From Halomonas sp. SSL-5 (GTDB lineage Bacteria; Pseudomonadota; Gammaproteobacteria; Pseudomonadales; Halomonadaceae), in contig NZ_JAUYWF010000001.1 of assembly GCF_030708455.1 (NCBI RefSeq), positions 62,001-126,000 on the forward strand: DNA of 64,000 nucleotides, given 5' to 3'. Below, in pieces: positions 54,469 through 61,554 of the stretch; the first letter of the stretch is position 1; each line of letters opens with the position of its first letter. A model generated the notes under the pieces. The model saw only the letters and a program-made list of their open reading frames with translations. It had not been told where the DNA came from and did not search any database. Position numbers and translations under genes: made by a program.

Positions 54469-56395
54469 ATACCGCGATCCCGATACCGTCGATATGTTCG
54501 GGCAGCCGCCGGCCACTGAGCCCGCCCATATCCCGCTGGAAGTGTCCAAGGTGTCCAACGTGTCCCAGCCCAGCAATGACGCGGCTTCCCGCCGGGACAC
54601 CACTGGGACACCACCTGTCCCAACGTGTCCCATCGCCCGCGAGGTGGACCCCAGCGAGGCCGGGCCGGTCAAGGTGAAGGAGCCCAGGCGTCCCACCTTC
54701 GCCTGCTATCTGGCCCCCAGCCAGTTTGGGCCGCCGGGGCTCTACTTCCACGGGCAGCGCCAGCCTAGGGGCGACGGCGAACCCGAGCCCTTCGACAAGC
54801 GTGTATGCAGCCCCATCGAGTGCCTGGCCGCTACCCATGACGAGCGCCACGATAACCACGGGCTGCTGCTGCGCTTCAAGCCGCTGTATGGGCCGTGGCG
54901 GCAATGGGCGATGCCCCTGCGGCTGCTGAAGGGCAGCGGCGAGGAGATGCGCGGCGAGCTGCTGGACATGGGCGTTCGCATCGAGCCCGATGCGGCCAAG
55001 GAGCTAAACCAATGGGCGGCAAGGCAGGCGCCTGGTGAGGTGGTGGTGGCCGCGACCCGCGTGGGCTGGCATCGCGTCGAGGAGGCGCTGGCGTTCGTCA
55101 TGCCCCGGCGCACCATCGCCCAGGGCGAGCTGGCGCGCCGGATCACCTTCCAGAGCGAGGTGGCCGGCCAAGACGAGTACGCCACCGCCGGCAGCCTGAT
55201 GAGCTGGCGCGAGGCGATTGGCCGGCTATGCAGCGGCAACCCGCTGATGGTGCTGGCCGTGTCCACCGCCCTGGCCGGCCCGCTGCTGCACCTGACGCAT
55301 CGGCAAACCGCCGGCATCCATCTGGTGGGCGATAGCAGCAACGGAAAGACCACGCTGCTGGAGGTGGCGGCGAGCGTCTGGGGCGGTCCCGACTTTAAGC
55401 GCACCTGGCGCGCCACCGGCAACGGGCTGGAGGGTATCGCGGCAGCCCTGAGCGACACGGCGCTGATACTGGACGAGATAGGCGAGGCCGATGGCAAAGA
55501 GATCGGCGCCACCGTCTACGCCTTGGGCAATGGCACCGGCAAGGCCCGCGCCAGCCGCAACGGCACCGCCCGCCGCCCGCACCGCTGGCGCATCGCGGTA
55601 TTGAGCAGCGGCGAGCGCACCCTGGCTGCCCACATGAGCGAGGCAGGCAAGCGCCCCCACGCCGGGCAGGCGGTCCGGCTGCTGGATATACCCGCCAAAC
55701 GGGCGCATGGCGCCTTCGACCGTCTGCACCACCTGGCTGATGGCCGCGCCTTTGCGGATCACCTGAAAAGCGAGGTGACGCGCCACCATGGCCACCTTGG
55801 GCCGGCGTTCATCGAGCGGCTGGTGGCCGAGGAGCGCGACCTGGCCGGGGAGGTGGACCGCTTCGCCCAGGTAGACGGCTTCGCTTCGACCCGACCGCTG
55901 CAAGGCCGGGCCGCCAAGGTGCTGGCGCTGATCGGGCTGGCCGGCGAGCTGGCCACCGAATACGGGCTGACAGACTGGCAAGCGGGCGAGGCCATGGCCG
56001 CGGCTATCGAGGCGTTCCACGCATGGACCGACGGGCAGGGCGGCGTGAGGTCCGAGCATGAGCAGATATTGGCCAACGTGGCCGGCTTCATCGAGCGACA
56101 CGGCGATGCCCGTTTCAGCAGCATCGAGGGCGACCCGGCCCATACCCCTATGGTGCGCGACCGGGCCGGCTGGTGGCGCGACGATGGCCAGGGGCGGACT
56201 TATCTGTTCAACGGCGAAGGACTGTCCGAGGCGCTGGGCGGCTTCGACGTGAAGCGCGGCACCGAAGCCCTAGAGGTCGCTGGCTGGCTGGTGGAGCGAG
56301 AAGGCGAGAAGCGTTCCATACGGCTGTCGATCAACGGCAGCCGCCGCCGCGTCTACGCGATCCGCCCGGCTGAGGCCGAGGAGGGCGCGGCATGA
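54458..56395 (+). CDS. DUF927-domain helicase, island replication
   Basis: The 645-residue protein has a low-complexity start (residues about 20-60, SKVSNVSQPS ... TTGTPPVPTC). A DUF927 helicase-like domain follows, with Walker A GDSSNGKTT (K297), a Walker B-like LILDEIGEA and the sensor segment ALGNGTGKARASRNG. With the Toprim protein it probably replicates the island. The first ~180 bases of its coding sequence hold a cluster of GTGTCC-type repeats. The start at 54458 (MVSEYRDP) lies inside the primase gene. The next gene starts 4 bases before its stop. Confidence 0.85.
   Translation: MVSEYRDPDTVDMFGQPPATEPAHIPLEVSKVSNVSQPSNDAASRRDTTGTPPVPTCPIAREVDPSEAGPVKVKEPRRPTFACYLAPSQFGPPGLYFHGQRQPRGDGEPEPFDKRVCSPIECLAATHDERHDNHGLLLRFKPLYGPWRQWAMPLRLLKGSGEEMRGELLDMGVRIEPDAAKELNQWAARQAPGEVVVAATRVGWHRVEEALAFVMPRRTIAQGELARRITFQSEVAGQDEYATAGSLMSWREAIGRLCSGNPLMVLAVSTALAGPLLHLTHRQTAGIHLVGDSSNGKTTLLEVAASVWGGPDFKRTWRATGNGLEGIAAALSDTALILDEIGEADGKEIGATVYALGNGTGKARASRNGTARRPHRWRIAVLSSGERTLAAHMSEAGKRPHAGQAVRLLDIPAKRAHGAFDRLHHLADGRAFADHLKSEVTRHHGHLGPAFIERLVAEERDLAGEVDRFAQVDGFASTRPLQGRAAKVLALIGLAGELATEYGLTDWQAGEAMAAAIEAFHAWTDGQGGVRSEHEQILANVAGFIERHGDARFSSIEGDPAHTPMVRDRAGWWRDDGQGRTYLFNGEGLSEALGGFDVKRGTEALEVAGWLVEREGEKRSIRLSINGSRRRVYAIRPAEAEEGAA
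54542..54631 (+). repeat. Iteron-like GTGTCCC/GGGACAC cluster 1
   Basis: Seven copies of GTGTCC(C/A) or its reverse lie in 90 bases: starts at 54542, 54551, 54560 (exact 9-bp period), then GGGACAC at 54594 and 54605, CTGTCCC at 54615 and GTGTCCC at 54625. The cluster lies inside the helicase gene, where it encodes a low-complexity peptide. Confidence 0.75.
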
Positions 56396-57078
56396 GCCTG
56401 GACGACGTTTACCGCGCCTTCGCTGGGACACCAAAGGACACCACCCGGCCCGAAGGTGTCCCGCCGCCAACCCGCACGGTTGAGCCCTTGGGACACGTTG
56501 GCCCCGTGGGACACCAGAAAGAGCAGGTAGGGCAGGGAGAGGCCGGGCCGACGCATGAGGGCGAGACGCTGCTGGCCGCCCTGGCGGATGCGGGCCGCGA
56601 CCTTAGGCCGGACCTGGAGCGCCAGCTACGCGAGACGCTGGCGCCCCTGAGCCGGCAGGTACGGGCCGAGCTGGTGGCCGTGATAGATGACACCTTCGAG
56701 GTGGCATCCGATGTTGAAGCTGCCCGCCGGCAGGCCCATCGCTTGCTAAGAAATGCTAAGGCGCTAGAGGCCGCCAAGGCGGTCTGGCCGGCCTACCCGT
56801 CACCGCCGCCCACCCAAACCCCAGCGCCAGCGGCGGGCCGCGTTGAGCCCGTAGCGCCATGGCTGGCGCATATCGCGCGCCACTGCGAGCTGGTGGCGGA
56901 TGACCGCCGCTACCTGCTACACCACCTGGCCGCCCGGTCCGATGCCGAGGCCATGCGCCTGGCCCATCGCTACGTCGAAGAGTGGGCGGCTGGCGCGGCT
57001 GCCGAGCCCCAACCGCACCGCCAAGCCAATGCCGGCAGGCGGGCCGCTAACGCCATGCTGAGAGGTGCCACACCATGA
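56392..57078 (+). CDS. Island protein of unknown function (228 aa)
   Basis: The 228-residue protein starts MSLDDVYRAFAGTPKDTTRP. Its N-terminal 45 residues are low-complexity and carry the second GGGACAC cluster. A helical region follows (LLAALADAGRDLRPDLERQL). A later region has C-x-LVADDRRYLLHHLAARS and a basic tail. No family is recognised. It overlaps the helicase gene by 4 bases and the next small gene by 4 bases. Confidence 0.68.
   Translation: MSLDDVYRAFAGTPKDTTRPEGVPPPTRTVEPLGHVGPVGHQKEQVGQGEAGPTHEGETLLAALADAGRDLRPDLERQLRETLAPLSRQVRAELVAVIDDTFEVASDVEAARRQAHRLLRNAKALEAAKAVWPAYPSPPPTQTPAPAAGRVEPVAPWLAHIARHCELVADDRRYLLHHLAARSDAEAMRLAHRYVEEWAAGAAAEPQPHRQANAGRRAANAMLRGATP
56425..56514 (+). 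repeat. Iteron-like GGGACAC cluster 2
   Basis: GGGACAC at 56425, AGGACAC at 56435, GTGTCCC at 56456, GGGACAC at 56490 and at 56508. Same heptamer as cluster 1, 1.8 kb away, on the other side of the helicase domain. Confidence 0.7.
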
Positions 57079-57290
57079 GACGACGCCACCCCAAGGGCCG
57101 CCCGTCCAAGGCCGCCCAGGACGCCTATCGCCGGCTGCTGGCGGGCGACACTGATGATTCTTCCCGACTAGAAAAGGGCGGCATCGATCTGGAGCTGCCG
57201 GCCATCGACCTGGACAGCCTGCCGGAGCTTGACCTAGAGCTGCCCGCTATCGACCTGTCCCACGATACCGGGGAGGAGGGCGAGCGATGA
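57075..57290 (+). CDS. Acidic island protein with internal repeat (71 aa)
   Basis: The 71-residue protein has a basic start (MRRRHPKGRPSKAAQDAYRR) and an acidic tail. The tail holds DLELPAIDL twice, joined by DSLPEL. No family is recognised. It may partner the ribbon-helix-helix protein that follows (overlap ATGA at 57287), since an acidic repeat next to a basic DNA-binding protein suggests binding between them. That is inference. Confidence 0.6.
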   Translation: MRRRHPKGRPSKAAQDAYRRLLAGDTDDSSRLEKGGIDLELPAIDLDSLPELDLELPAIDLSHDTGEEGER

Positions 57291-57481
57291 GCAAGAACCC
57301 TAGGCGGCTGGCCGAGCCCGTGCGGCTGATCGTGAGCGTCGAGGCCGAGGTGGTGGCGGCCATCGACAAGCTGATGAGCCAAGGGCGGCACCATGGCCAC
57401 CGCAACCGCGCCGAGTTCGTGCGGCTGGCCATCGAGCGCGAGCTGGCGCGATGCCGGTCTGATGATTTCCGCACCCCCTAA
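57287..57481 (+). CDS. Ribbon-helix-helix-like DNA-binding protein
   Basis: The 64-residue protein has a beta strand (PVRLIVSVEAEVVAAIDKLM) followed by two helices (RNRAEFVRLAIERELAR). This is the layout of CopG/Arc-type regulators. It is the last gene of the island replication operon, and a hairpin follows at 57517. It could control island gene expression or copy number. Confidence 0.7.
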   Translation: MSKNPRRLAEPVRLIVSVEAEVVAAIDKLMSQGRHHGHRNRAEFVRLAIERELARCRSDDFRTP

Positions 57482-57516
57482 AAGGACCGGCGGTTGAAAA
57501 ACAATCAAGATTTATC

Positions 57517-57541
57517 AAGGGCGCCCCAAGCTGGGCGCCTT
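57517..57541 (+). terminator. Terminator after the island replication operon
   Basis: AAGGGCGCCC-CAAGCT-GGGCGCCTT forms a stem with one bulged base, 36 bases after the last stop. A weak T-run follows. Confidence 0.55.
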
Positions 57542-57903
57542 CGCCGTGTGAGCGTCTGATGATTTTTCGACCCATAACGCGCGCGAGCGCGGCACCGTCA
57601 CCCCAACAAAACCCAACATCGGGGCGGCGTCAGGGCGCCGGGCATGTTGACAAATGCTGACATCGGAAAGGCGCCGGCAACCTGTCCAAACCTGGCATCG
57701 GTCACCGGCTCGGGTGCTAAGAAATGCTCAGGCACCGTAGGCTGCAAAGACTGTTTTGCCGGCCTGCTCTGAGCTCTCGCCCACCGAAGTTCAGCCGCTG
57801 GCAGATGGATAGTTAACGCAATGATGAGAGAGATGTTATCCAATTAACCGAACTGCGCGGGGCAATAACGGGACAACACCAAGAACAATATGGGTTTCGA
57901 CCC

Positions 57904-58017
57904 CTATTCCTGCTCATGCTTTGCCAGACGCCGAGCTTCGCGTTTGCTCTCACGGTAGCATGACCAGAAGACGTAAGCCGGCCCGCCTATGATGAAAGCC
58001 CACTTTATGATTTCCAT
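57904..58017 (-). CDS. Small membrane protein (37 aa)
   Basis: The frame encodes one hydrophobic helix (MEIIKWAFIIGGPAYVFWSC) followed by a highly charged tail (RESKREARRLAKHEQE). This layout is typical of small membrane peptides, including some toxins and phage regulators. The ribosome-binding site is weak. No family is recognised. Confidence 0.45.
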   Translation of the reverse strand: MEIIKWAFIIGGPAYVFWSCYRESKREARRLAKHEQE

Positions 58018-58472
58018 GACGCCCCTACCGTGATGGATTTAGATTTCACGATAGCACACGACCCACCATTTCCCTGGCCACGTGCCGGGTTTACACGACA
58101 TGCAATTCTGGGGCTGGCCGTCCGTTGCCGGGCTGCGTGTGTCCCTTGGGCGCACCCACTAGGCGACCGAGGCCGCGAGATAAGGCACCATCCTGAGCAT
58201 GGCCCAACGTGTGGCCGCCTGCTGTAAGAGATTGCCGACACAAAAGGTACTCCACCCCCTACCCCGTACTCGAGGGGCCGCCGAGACCCAGCCGCGGGCT
58301 ATTTATGGCCGTTTCGCTTCGCTTCCGTTTCCGGTTGGCTGCTGGCGCTCAAGCTCCGCCACTGCTGGGCTGGCGCCTTCCTGATAACCGGAACTCGATA
58401 GCCTGTCGAGTCGAGGGGTGCCGAAAACCCAAGGTACTGGGAAAGGCCCACCCCACCGGCCACGGGGCGCCG

Positions 58473-58496
58473 AATGCCTGGCTGTCGGCATTTTTT
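58473..58496 (+). terminator. Intrinsic terminator in the island noncoding region
   Basis: AATGCC-TGGCTGTC-GGCATT with TTTTTT starting inside the stem; an outer CCG/CGG pairing can extend it. No gene is recognised immediately upstream on the plus strand. Confidence 0.6.
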
Positions 58497-58644
58497 CGGC
58501 GTTTCATGGCCGTTAGCAGCAGCCCACCCAAACCCGTATGGTTGGTGGGCTGCGAGGTGCAGAAGGTGGCGGTTTGATGTTGAGGTTTGTTGCGGTGCGG
58601 GCGATGTATGGCCTGCACGCTTGAGGAGGTTCAGATGTGTAGCA

Positions 58645-59196
58645 TTATGAGTCGCGGTAGTATTTGGCAGGCATGCCGAACCAAACCTGATTATCAGGCA
58701 CATCCTTGCGCACCTGAGAGCAGGCGCCAATTTCGGCGTTCTCGCCGATGGTGACCGCGGGCATGATGACAACGCTGGCACCGAAGCGTGAGCCTTTCTT
58801 CAGCCGGCCGACTGACTTCTCGTCGTTCTTAGTCAAGTCAGGCGTGTCGGTGACCACGAAGGCGTACTTCATCACCACATCGTCCTCGACGATCGTGTTC
58901 GCCGACAGCGTGCCGCGGCTACCCATGATCACATGATCACCCAGCAGGCAGTTGTCGCGGATCTCGCAGTAGGATGTGAAAGAGCAGTCGGCCCCGATCA
59001 CCACGTTCTTGCCAACCTTGGTGTAGGTGCCAATCTTGGTGTTGCGCCCGATCTTGGCGCCCTGGAGCACCATCGCATAATCCTCGATCACAGCGCCTGC
59101 GGCGATCTGGACATCATCTTCAATGATGCAGAACCTGCCGATGGTGACCCCTTCGGCGATGTTTGCCTTCTCTGAAACGATGGAAAAGTCGGTCAT
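58645..59196 (-). CDS. Hexapeptide-repeat acyltransferase (left-handed beta-helix)
   Basis: The 183-residue protein consists of hexapeptide repeats from about residue 6 to 165 (ANIAEGVTIGRFCIIEDDV, GAKIGRNTKIGTYTKVGKNVVIG in parts). It ends VWFGMPAKYYRDS, like nucleotide-sugar N- or O-acetyltransferases such as WbpD. It should acylate a sugar in surface polysaccharide synthesis. Its sequence is less GC-rich than host genes. It lies 10 bp after the LpxD-like gene on the same strand. The start at 59196 (MTDFSIV) is chosen; the frame extends to 59217. Confidence 0.82.
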   Translation of the reverse strand: MTDFSIVSEKANIAEGVTIGRFCIIEDDVQIAAGAVIEDYAMVLQGAKIGRNTKIGTYTKVGKNVVIGADCSFTSYCEIRDNCLLGDHVIMGSRGTLSANTIVEDDVVMKYAFVVTDTPDLTKNDEKSVGRLKKGSRFGASVVIMPAVTIGENAEIGACSQVRKDVPDNQVWFGMPAKYYRDS

Positions 59197-59206
59197 GCCG
59201 ATACCC

Positions 59207-60160
59207 TTAGTTATCAAGTGGCTTTGGAACGCCTGACATCCTGCCAGACGCGGATTTCGCGGGCTTCGCCGGGGCGCCCATCAGCAACAGTCCCGGCTCC
59301 TCGCAATGCTTCACCACGACTGCGCCGGCACCGACGACGGTTCGCTCGGCGAGCCGCGTCTGCGGTCGAACCACGGCCCCAGAGCCAAGAAAGCACTGCT
59401 GGCCCAGGCTGACGTTGCCGGCGATCGAGATATTGTTGGCGAAGTGGCACTCGGGGCCGATCTGCGAGCCATGGCCGATCTTGCTGCCGTGGGCGATCAC
59501 ACACCCTTCCCCGATGATGGTGGTCTCGTTGACCGAGCCGCGTACCACGGTGATGTCACTGCCCAGGAAGGAGCCACGACCGACCGTTGTGAAGCCGGTC
59601 TGGGGCTGCACGACACGACGTCGGGTGGCGGGGTCCCAGATCCATGCCACGCCGGTCGCGCCGATCGTGGAGTGAGACTCGATGGTCACGTCCTCTTCGA
59701 TCGTGGTGCCGCGCATGATGGTGACATGAGAGTGGAGCCTGGCACCGGCCTTGACGATGCAATCCTCGAGGACGCAGAAGGGGCCGATGTAGGCGCTGGC
59801 GTCGATCTCGCAGTTCTCACTGACGACTGCGGTGGGGTGGATGCCTTGGGGCTTCTCGCGCTCACCTACCATGACCTCCATCAGCCGATAGAACACCAGC
59901 TGAGGATCCTCCACCTGGATGGTCACATTCCCGTCTCCACCGAAATCGGTCTCGGGGTACAGGATTATGGAGTTCTCGATCTGTGGCGGGTTGGGGATGC
60001 CTGCCGCCAGAAAGTAGATTCCGGCCGGCTCAATCTGCCGCAGGCTCTTGAAGGCATAGCGAGCTTCAGCGGCGGCAGAGCTTGATGTAGAGAAGGGGAT
60101 GTTGAGCTGTTGGAGCTTCTGTTGCACCTCTTCCAGCGTGAAGGTTCGGGCTTCGCGCAT
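59207..60160 (-). CDS. LpxD-like N-acyltransferase (left-handed beta-helix)
   Basis: The 317-residue protein has an N-terminal LpxD-like UDP-binding domain (about 1-95, with EPAGIYFLAAG and VEDPQLVFYRLMEVM). A long hexapeptide beta-helix follows (GIHPTAVVSENCEIDASAYIG onward, shown in part, then TIIGEGCVIAHGSKIGHGS). The tail is LLLMGAPAKPAK. LpxD adds an acyl chain to UDP-glucosamine in lipid A; here a second sugar-acylating enzyme follows, so a modified glycan is likelier than lipid A itself. AGGG precedes the ATG at 60160; longer in-frame starts exist. Confidence 0.8.
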   Translation of the reverse strand: MREARTFTLEEVQQKLQQLNIPFSTSSSAAAEARYAFKSLRQIEPAGIYFLAAGIPNPPQIENSIILYPETDFGGDGNVTIQVEDPQLVFYRLMEVMVGEREKPQGIHPTAVVSENCEIDASAYIGPFCVLEDCIVKAGARLHSHVTIMRGTTIEEDVTIESHSTIGATGVAWIWDPATRRRVVQPQTGFTTVGRGSFLGSDITVVRGSVNETTIIGEGCVIAHGSKIGHGSQIGPECHFANNISIAGNVSLGQQCFLGSGAVVRPQTRLAERTVVGAGAVVVKHCEEPGLLLMGAPAKPAKSASGRMSGVPKPLDN

Positions 60161-60345
60161 ACGCATCCCTGCTATTGGTCTATGGAAATACCACACCCTA
60201 CTAAGATTCATTTGCAGGCGCGACATTAATCTCGAAGGATGCGCTAATGTTCACGGCGGCTGTAGGAGATCGCTTACTTGTATGAATGGCTGCACGATTG
60301 CGAACCCCGCATGATGAGCGGCTGCGAGGTACTGAGGATGGCAGT

Positions 60346-60381
60346 TTGGTGTTGGTGTTGGTGTTGGTGTTGGTGTTGGTG
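60346..60381 (+). repeat. Six tandem TTGGTG hexamers
   Basis: TTGGTG repeated six times without change. The unit shares GTTGGT with the arm-type sites ATGTTGGTA. It may be a slippage product of such a site. Confidence 0.85.
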
Positions 60382-60616
60382 TGCTGGCGCTGGTACGCAC
60401 CATGGGTACGCACTCGGCTGCTCGCACCAGCAAGGCAGGGGCGGGCTGATTCTTGAGCGGCCGTCGCCAGCGACCGGAGCGCCCCATTTCTTGAATCGCT
60501 AACCCAGTTTTTCCCGTGGGGAAGTGAGCGGCTGATACCGGGCAGGTAGGGCAGAGAAAGGGCCGAGCTGGCTGCGGTAACATGACGCATAGAGTGGCAG
60601 CCAAGCGCATTGGTAG

Positions 60617-60639
60617 ATGTTGGTAGGTATGTTGGTAAG
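60617..60639 (+). repeat. Direct repeats ATGTTGGTAxG, right end (arm-type sites)
   Basis: ATGTTGGTAGG at 60617 and ATGTTGGTAAG at 60629, again 12 bp apart and in the same orientation as the left-end pair at 50588-50610. They lie 44 bp before the right tRNA fragment. Confidence 0.6.
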
Positions 60640-60683
60640 GCGATTGCTTCGGCTTCAAGATGCTGATTTTTATGAAGTGGTGT

Positions 60684-60743
60684 CGGATTCAAAATCCGCC
60701 GGGTGCAAGCCCTTGTCGGTTCGAGTCCGACCGCCGGTACCAG
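60684..60743 (+). repeat. attR of the main island: tRNA-Leu 3' part
   Basis: 60 bases matching the tRNA 3' part at 57 positions. The three differences fall in the variable arm, so this is the 3' end of another tRNA-Leu, not a recent copy of the local one. A terminator follows. Confidence 0.85.
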
Positions 60744-60758
60744 CCCCTCTAGCATGAC

Positions 60759-60798
60759 GACGGCCGCCTGCCTTCCCAGCAGGCGGCCGTCGGCGTTT
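60759..60798 (+). terminator. Terminator behind the second tRNA fragment
   Basis: GACGGCCGCCTGC / GCAGGCGGCCGTC, a 13-bp stem with CTTCCCA loop, then GGCGTTTTC. It resembles the terminator at 61594 in position after the tRNA 3' end. Confidence 0.75.
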
Positions 60799-60885
60799 TC
60801 GCCATTACCTTTCGCCTCCACGTTACTCAGGGTGCAGAGGGAGGGCGTCGTCAGCGCCTTCTTGAGGCTGTCTCCTTGCATGCTT

Positions 60886-60905
60886 TTGTAGTTTTTAAGC
60901 TACAA
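60886..60905. promoter_or_regulatory. Palindromic operator overlapping the toxin promoter -10
   Basis: TTGTAG-N8-CTACAA overlaps the -10 TACAAT (60901-60906); a TTGCAT at about 60877 can serve as -35. Antitoxins of this class usually bind a palindrome here to repress their own operon. Confidence 0.55.
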
Positions 60906-60913
60906 TGCGCCCG

Positions 60914-61195
60914 ATGATGGAGCTTACGCACTACCTCACCGCTGACGGCCACGATCCGTTTCAAGCCTGGCTGGATGCCACCAAGGGCAAGGATCGTCAG
61001 GCAGCCATGCGCGTGCTGACTCGTCTCAACCGTTTGGCCGCCGGCAATGCCGGCGACACCAAGGCCGTTGGAAATGGAGTGCTGGAGCTTCGAATCGACT
61101 ACGGCCCTGGCTACCGCGTGTATTACGCCAAGGTGGGCAGACGCCTGGTGATGTTGTTGATCGGTGGCACCAACCAAGAAGCGCCAGCAGGCTGA
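60914..61195 (+). pseudogene. HigB/RelE-type toxin (Gp49-like), frameshifted at its C-terminus
   Basis: The frame encodes MMELTHYLTADGHDPFQAWL, then VLTRLNRLAAGN and GVLELRIDYGPGYRVYYAK, typical of Gp49-like addiction-module toxins that cut ribosome-bound mRNA. At 61170-61177 the four bases CCAA are doubled. Without the duplication the frame continues as GGTKKRQQADIEQAKAFLKD plus HRRRART and ends in an ATGA overlap with the antitoxin. With it the protein ends at GGTNQEAPAG. The start is 60914 or 60917; an ATG at 60905 lies in the -10 box. Activity may be lost. Confidence 0.75.
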
Positions 61196-61246
61196 CATCG
61201 AGCAGGCTAAGGCGTTTCTGAAAGACCACCGGAGGAGAGCGCGAAC

Positions 61247-61552
61247 ATGAAAAGCCACGACACTGCTGTAATCGAGATGCTGCGTGATGACCCGGGCATG
61301 GCGGTCGATTACCTGCGCACCGCCTTCGATGAGCTGGACGAGGAGGGTGGCGAGTCTGCCTTCCTGGTGGCGCTGCGTCATGTGGTGGAAGCCCAGGGCG
61401 GCATGGATGCCGTGGCTGAGCGTGCCAAGGTCTCACGCGAGAGTCTGTACCGGGCATTGTCACCCAGGGGGAACCCGACCCTGCGCACCATGACCGCGGT
61501 CATCAAGGCGACCGGCATTCACTTCCATGACCTGACGCATCACGCTTCCTGA
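61247..61552 (+). CDS. HigA-type antitoxin (addiction module antidote)
   Basis: The 101-residue protein has a helical start (MLRDDPGMAVDYLRTAFDEL). A Cro-like helix-turn-helix follows (GGMDAVAERAKVSRESLYRAL), ending SPRGNPTLRTMTAVIKATGI. It matches the antidote family that partners Gp49-like toxins and represses the operon. The reading frame is intact. CGGAGGAGAG precedes the ATG. Its stop lies 2 bases before the third tRNA fragment. Confidence 0.88.
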   Translation: MKSHDTAVIEMLRDDPGMAVDYLRTAFDELDEEGGESAFLVALRHVVEAQGGMDAVAERAKVSRESLYRALSPRGNPTLRTMTAVIKATGIHFHDLTHHAS

Positions 61553-61554
61553 AA

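Larger units (their letters stand above)
57542..58644. other. Long island intergenic region, mostly noncoding
   Basis: About 1.1 kb without a convincing long gene. It contains one small minus-strand frame (57904-58017), an intrinsic terminator (58473-58496) and imperfect duplicated pieces: CGAGGGGCCGCCGA near 58271 against CGAGGGGTGCCGA near 58413, each followed by a (T/C)ATGGCCGTT block. The region 58547-58585 resembles 60320-60355 (see findings). It may be a control or insertion zone for cargo. Confidence 0.5.
60161..60683. other. Island right-end noncoding region
   Basis: Contains the hexamer repeat at 60346-60381 and the right arm-type sites at 60617-60639, but no convincing gene. A minus-strand frame crossing it runs through the tRNA fragment and is judged spurious. 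Confidence 0.55.
50516..60742 (+). mobile_element. Integrated genomic island / phage-satellite-like element at tRNA-Leu
   Basis: A 10.2-kb insertion between two copies of the tRNA 3' end. It contains a tyrosine integrase next to the tRNA, an AlpA-like regulator, a Toprim primase, a DUF927 helicase, small regulators and cargo acyltransferases. The order integrase, alpA, primase and helicase matches P4-like satellites and related islands. No capsid, terminase or tail genes are seen. Base composition is lower in GC at the cargo end. Confidence 0.85.

Noticed and set aside
58030-58644. Short plus- and minus-strand frames in the island noncoding region as extra small genes
   Set aside because: They lack ribosome-binding sites, cross the terminator at 58473 or the imperfect repeats, and show no family features.
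60346-60381. TTGGTG repeat as a CRISPR-like or telomere-like array
   Set aside because: The units abut with no spacers and total only 36 bases. It is a simple hexamer run.
60201-60881. A 226-residue minus-strand frame spanning the island right end
   Set aside because: It reads through the tRNA-Leu fragment (giving the VGLEPTRACTRR-type peptide often misannotated at tRNA sites), the TTGGTG repeat and a terminator hairpin. It has no start signal and no family.
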